DNA from: Candidatus Nanosyncoccus alces
GTDB taxonomy: Bacteria; Patescibacteriota; Saccharimonadia; Saccharimonadales; Saccharimonadaceae
Direction: 5' to 3'
Length of the DNA: 64,000 nucleotides
Assembly: GCF_004138395.1 (NCBI RefSeq)
Contig: NZ_PRLM01000006.1
Coordinates: 62,001 to 126,000, forward strand
Position numbers and translations under genes: made by a program. Positions 63,320 through 64,000 of the stretch are shown piece by piece. Position 1 is the first letter of the stretch; each line of letters starts with the position of its first letter. The notes under the pieces are model-generated. The model saw only the letters and a program-made list of their open reading frames with translations, was not told where the DNA came from and did not search any database.

Positions 63320-64000
63320 ATGGATTTGTTTGCCGGAGTGGAGACTTTACCAGGGATAGGCCCGAAACGGGCAGAGATTTTGAAAAAAGCCGGCATCCGC
63401 ACGGTACGGGATTTTTTTTACAATTTACCGAGAGATTACAACAATTACGAAACGCCCACTTCTATTGCCGAAATGCGCCCCGGCAAGGTGGCGATAAAGG
63501 GAAAAATAGATAGCCTTTCCGTGCGGCAGGCGCGGAGGCGGCGGCTCTCTATAGTGGAAGGCGTGATTAGGGATGGTACCGGGGCAGTAAAAGTAGTGTG
63601 GTTTAACCAATCCTACCGGATGCGACAGTTCTCGCCAGAGAAGGAATATTTTTTTACCGGTAATTTTGAGCTCAAAAACGGGCGTTACAGCTTGATTTCG
63701 CCGTCGGCCGCCGAAGTAGCCGAGATAGATCCCAGGAACGGTCTTAGCCCCATCTACGTGGCTCACGGGGCGTTGAAATCGCATGATTTTAGGCGGCTCA
63801 TCGCAAATTCGCGTAGTAAATTCGCCAGCATCCCTGATCTTTTGCCTACGGTGAAGCCCGGCACGCGCAAAAACGCCCTGTTTTACGCCCATTTTCCCAA
63901 TTCCATTAAATCCGCCCAAAACGCCAGAGATTATCTGGCCTACGAAGAGCTATTCGAACTGATACTGGCGGCAAAGCTCAACCGCCAAGAGAACGACAAG
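63320..64000 (+). CDS. recG: ATP-dependent DNA helicase RecG, N-terminal part
   Basis: An open frame runs from ATG 63320 to the right edge (227 codons, no stop). It opens MDLFAGVETLPGIGPKRAEILKKAGI, with RTVRDFFYNLPRDYNNYE, then an OB-fold wedge domain (VAIKGKIDSLSVRQARRRRLSIVEG... GAVKVVWFNQ) and the linker PIYVAHGALKSHDFRRLI and HFPNSIKSAQNARDYLAYEELFELILAAKLNRQEN. These match the RecG wedge that remodels stalled forks. The helicase domains lie beyond the window. The start is leaderless: TATAAT (63308-63313) ends 6 nt before it. Bases are more GC-rich than in its neighbour. Confidence 0.93.
   Translation, partial: MDLFAGVETLPGIGPKRAEILKKAGIRTVRDFFYNLPRDYNNYETPTSIAEMRPGKVAIKGKIDSLSVRQARRRRLSIVEGVIRDGTGAVKVVWFNQSYRMRQFSPEKEYFFTGNFELKNGRYSLISPSAAEVAEIDPRNGLSPIYVAHGALKSHDFRRLIANSRSKFASIPDLLPTVKPGTRKNALFYAHFPNSIKSAQNARDYLAYEELFELILAAKLNRQENDK

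Noticed and set aside
63425-63919. 164-codon minus-strand frame at the right end
   Set aside because: The plus strand encodes recG with all expected motifs through this region.

Overview
The window looks like a chromosomal segment of a Candidate Phyla Radiation bacterium, most likely Candidatus Saccharibacteria (TM7). This is inferred from gene content, not from a marker-gene search. Genes are tightly packed, with many 4-35 nt overlaps, including across convergent pairs. Informational genes dominate. The lipid, nucleotide and envelope genes suggest salvage rather than synthesis. DnaX, RecR and AlaRS are reduced forms lacking zinc-binding or C-terminal modules. TGA serves as a stop throughout (e.g. 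tgt/queA, dCMP deaminase), which argues against the UGA-recoding CPR lineages. No tRNA, rRNA, CRISPR array, IS element or prophage was seen.

Layout. 1-3 kb: end of rplA, then rplJ-rplL on the opposite strand behind an L10-type leader, with two small membrane-protein genes each broken by a one-base frameshift. 3-11 kb: SufS-like aminotransferase, DsbA-like membrane protein, dnaX-dnaB, a GT39-like membrane protein, ybaB-recR. 11-20 kb: acyl-CoA synthetase-like enzyme, a phosphatidylglycerol set (cdsA, pgsA, YqeG-type phosphatase), nrnA-hydrolase-cysS, and the queuosine genes tgt-queA-queH. 20-31 kb: membrane transporters, a heterodimeric ABC exporter, thymidine/uracil metabolism (tmk, tdk, ung, dCMP deaminase) and a secreted cutinase-VWA protein. 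31-45 kb: typA, tatD, DUF1846, iscS-mnmA, a three-gene operon of unknown function, alaS. 45-58 kb: FtsA/PilM-like ATPase, rluB and a soluble two-component pair, a large anchored surface protein, a RuvX-MltG fusion with a LysM-CHAP hydrolase, dprA, a roughly 310-nt structured RNA, topA, obg. 58-64 kb: an accessory stretch (SPFH protein, a second small RNA, FISUMP-like and DUF5680 genes), then trmD and the start of recG.

Two promoter styles stand out. Most housekeeping genes have a TATAAT-like element, often extended (TGnTATAAT), ending exactly 6-7 nt before the start codon with no ribosome-binding site, so their mRNAs should be leaderless. A set of small or accessory genes and both RNAs instead use full promoters (TTGAC-, 16-18 nt spacer, -10). 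Several of these share an AAGTGTG box just upstream of the -10, and many end in a GCCGCC/GGCGGC terminator.

The most striking observation is a GC-rich element of about 83 nt placed in frame inside both trmD and obg. Its two copies align over 70 nt without gaps. Eight of their twelve differences form four compensating base pairs in two hairpins. It behaves like a structured, mobile palindromic repeat comparable in concept to Rickettsia palindromic elements. Next in interest are three genes interrupted at homopolymer tracts (possible slippage or phase variation, or assembly error), the widespread leaderless starts, and the unidentified RNAs.
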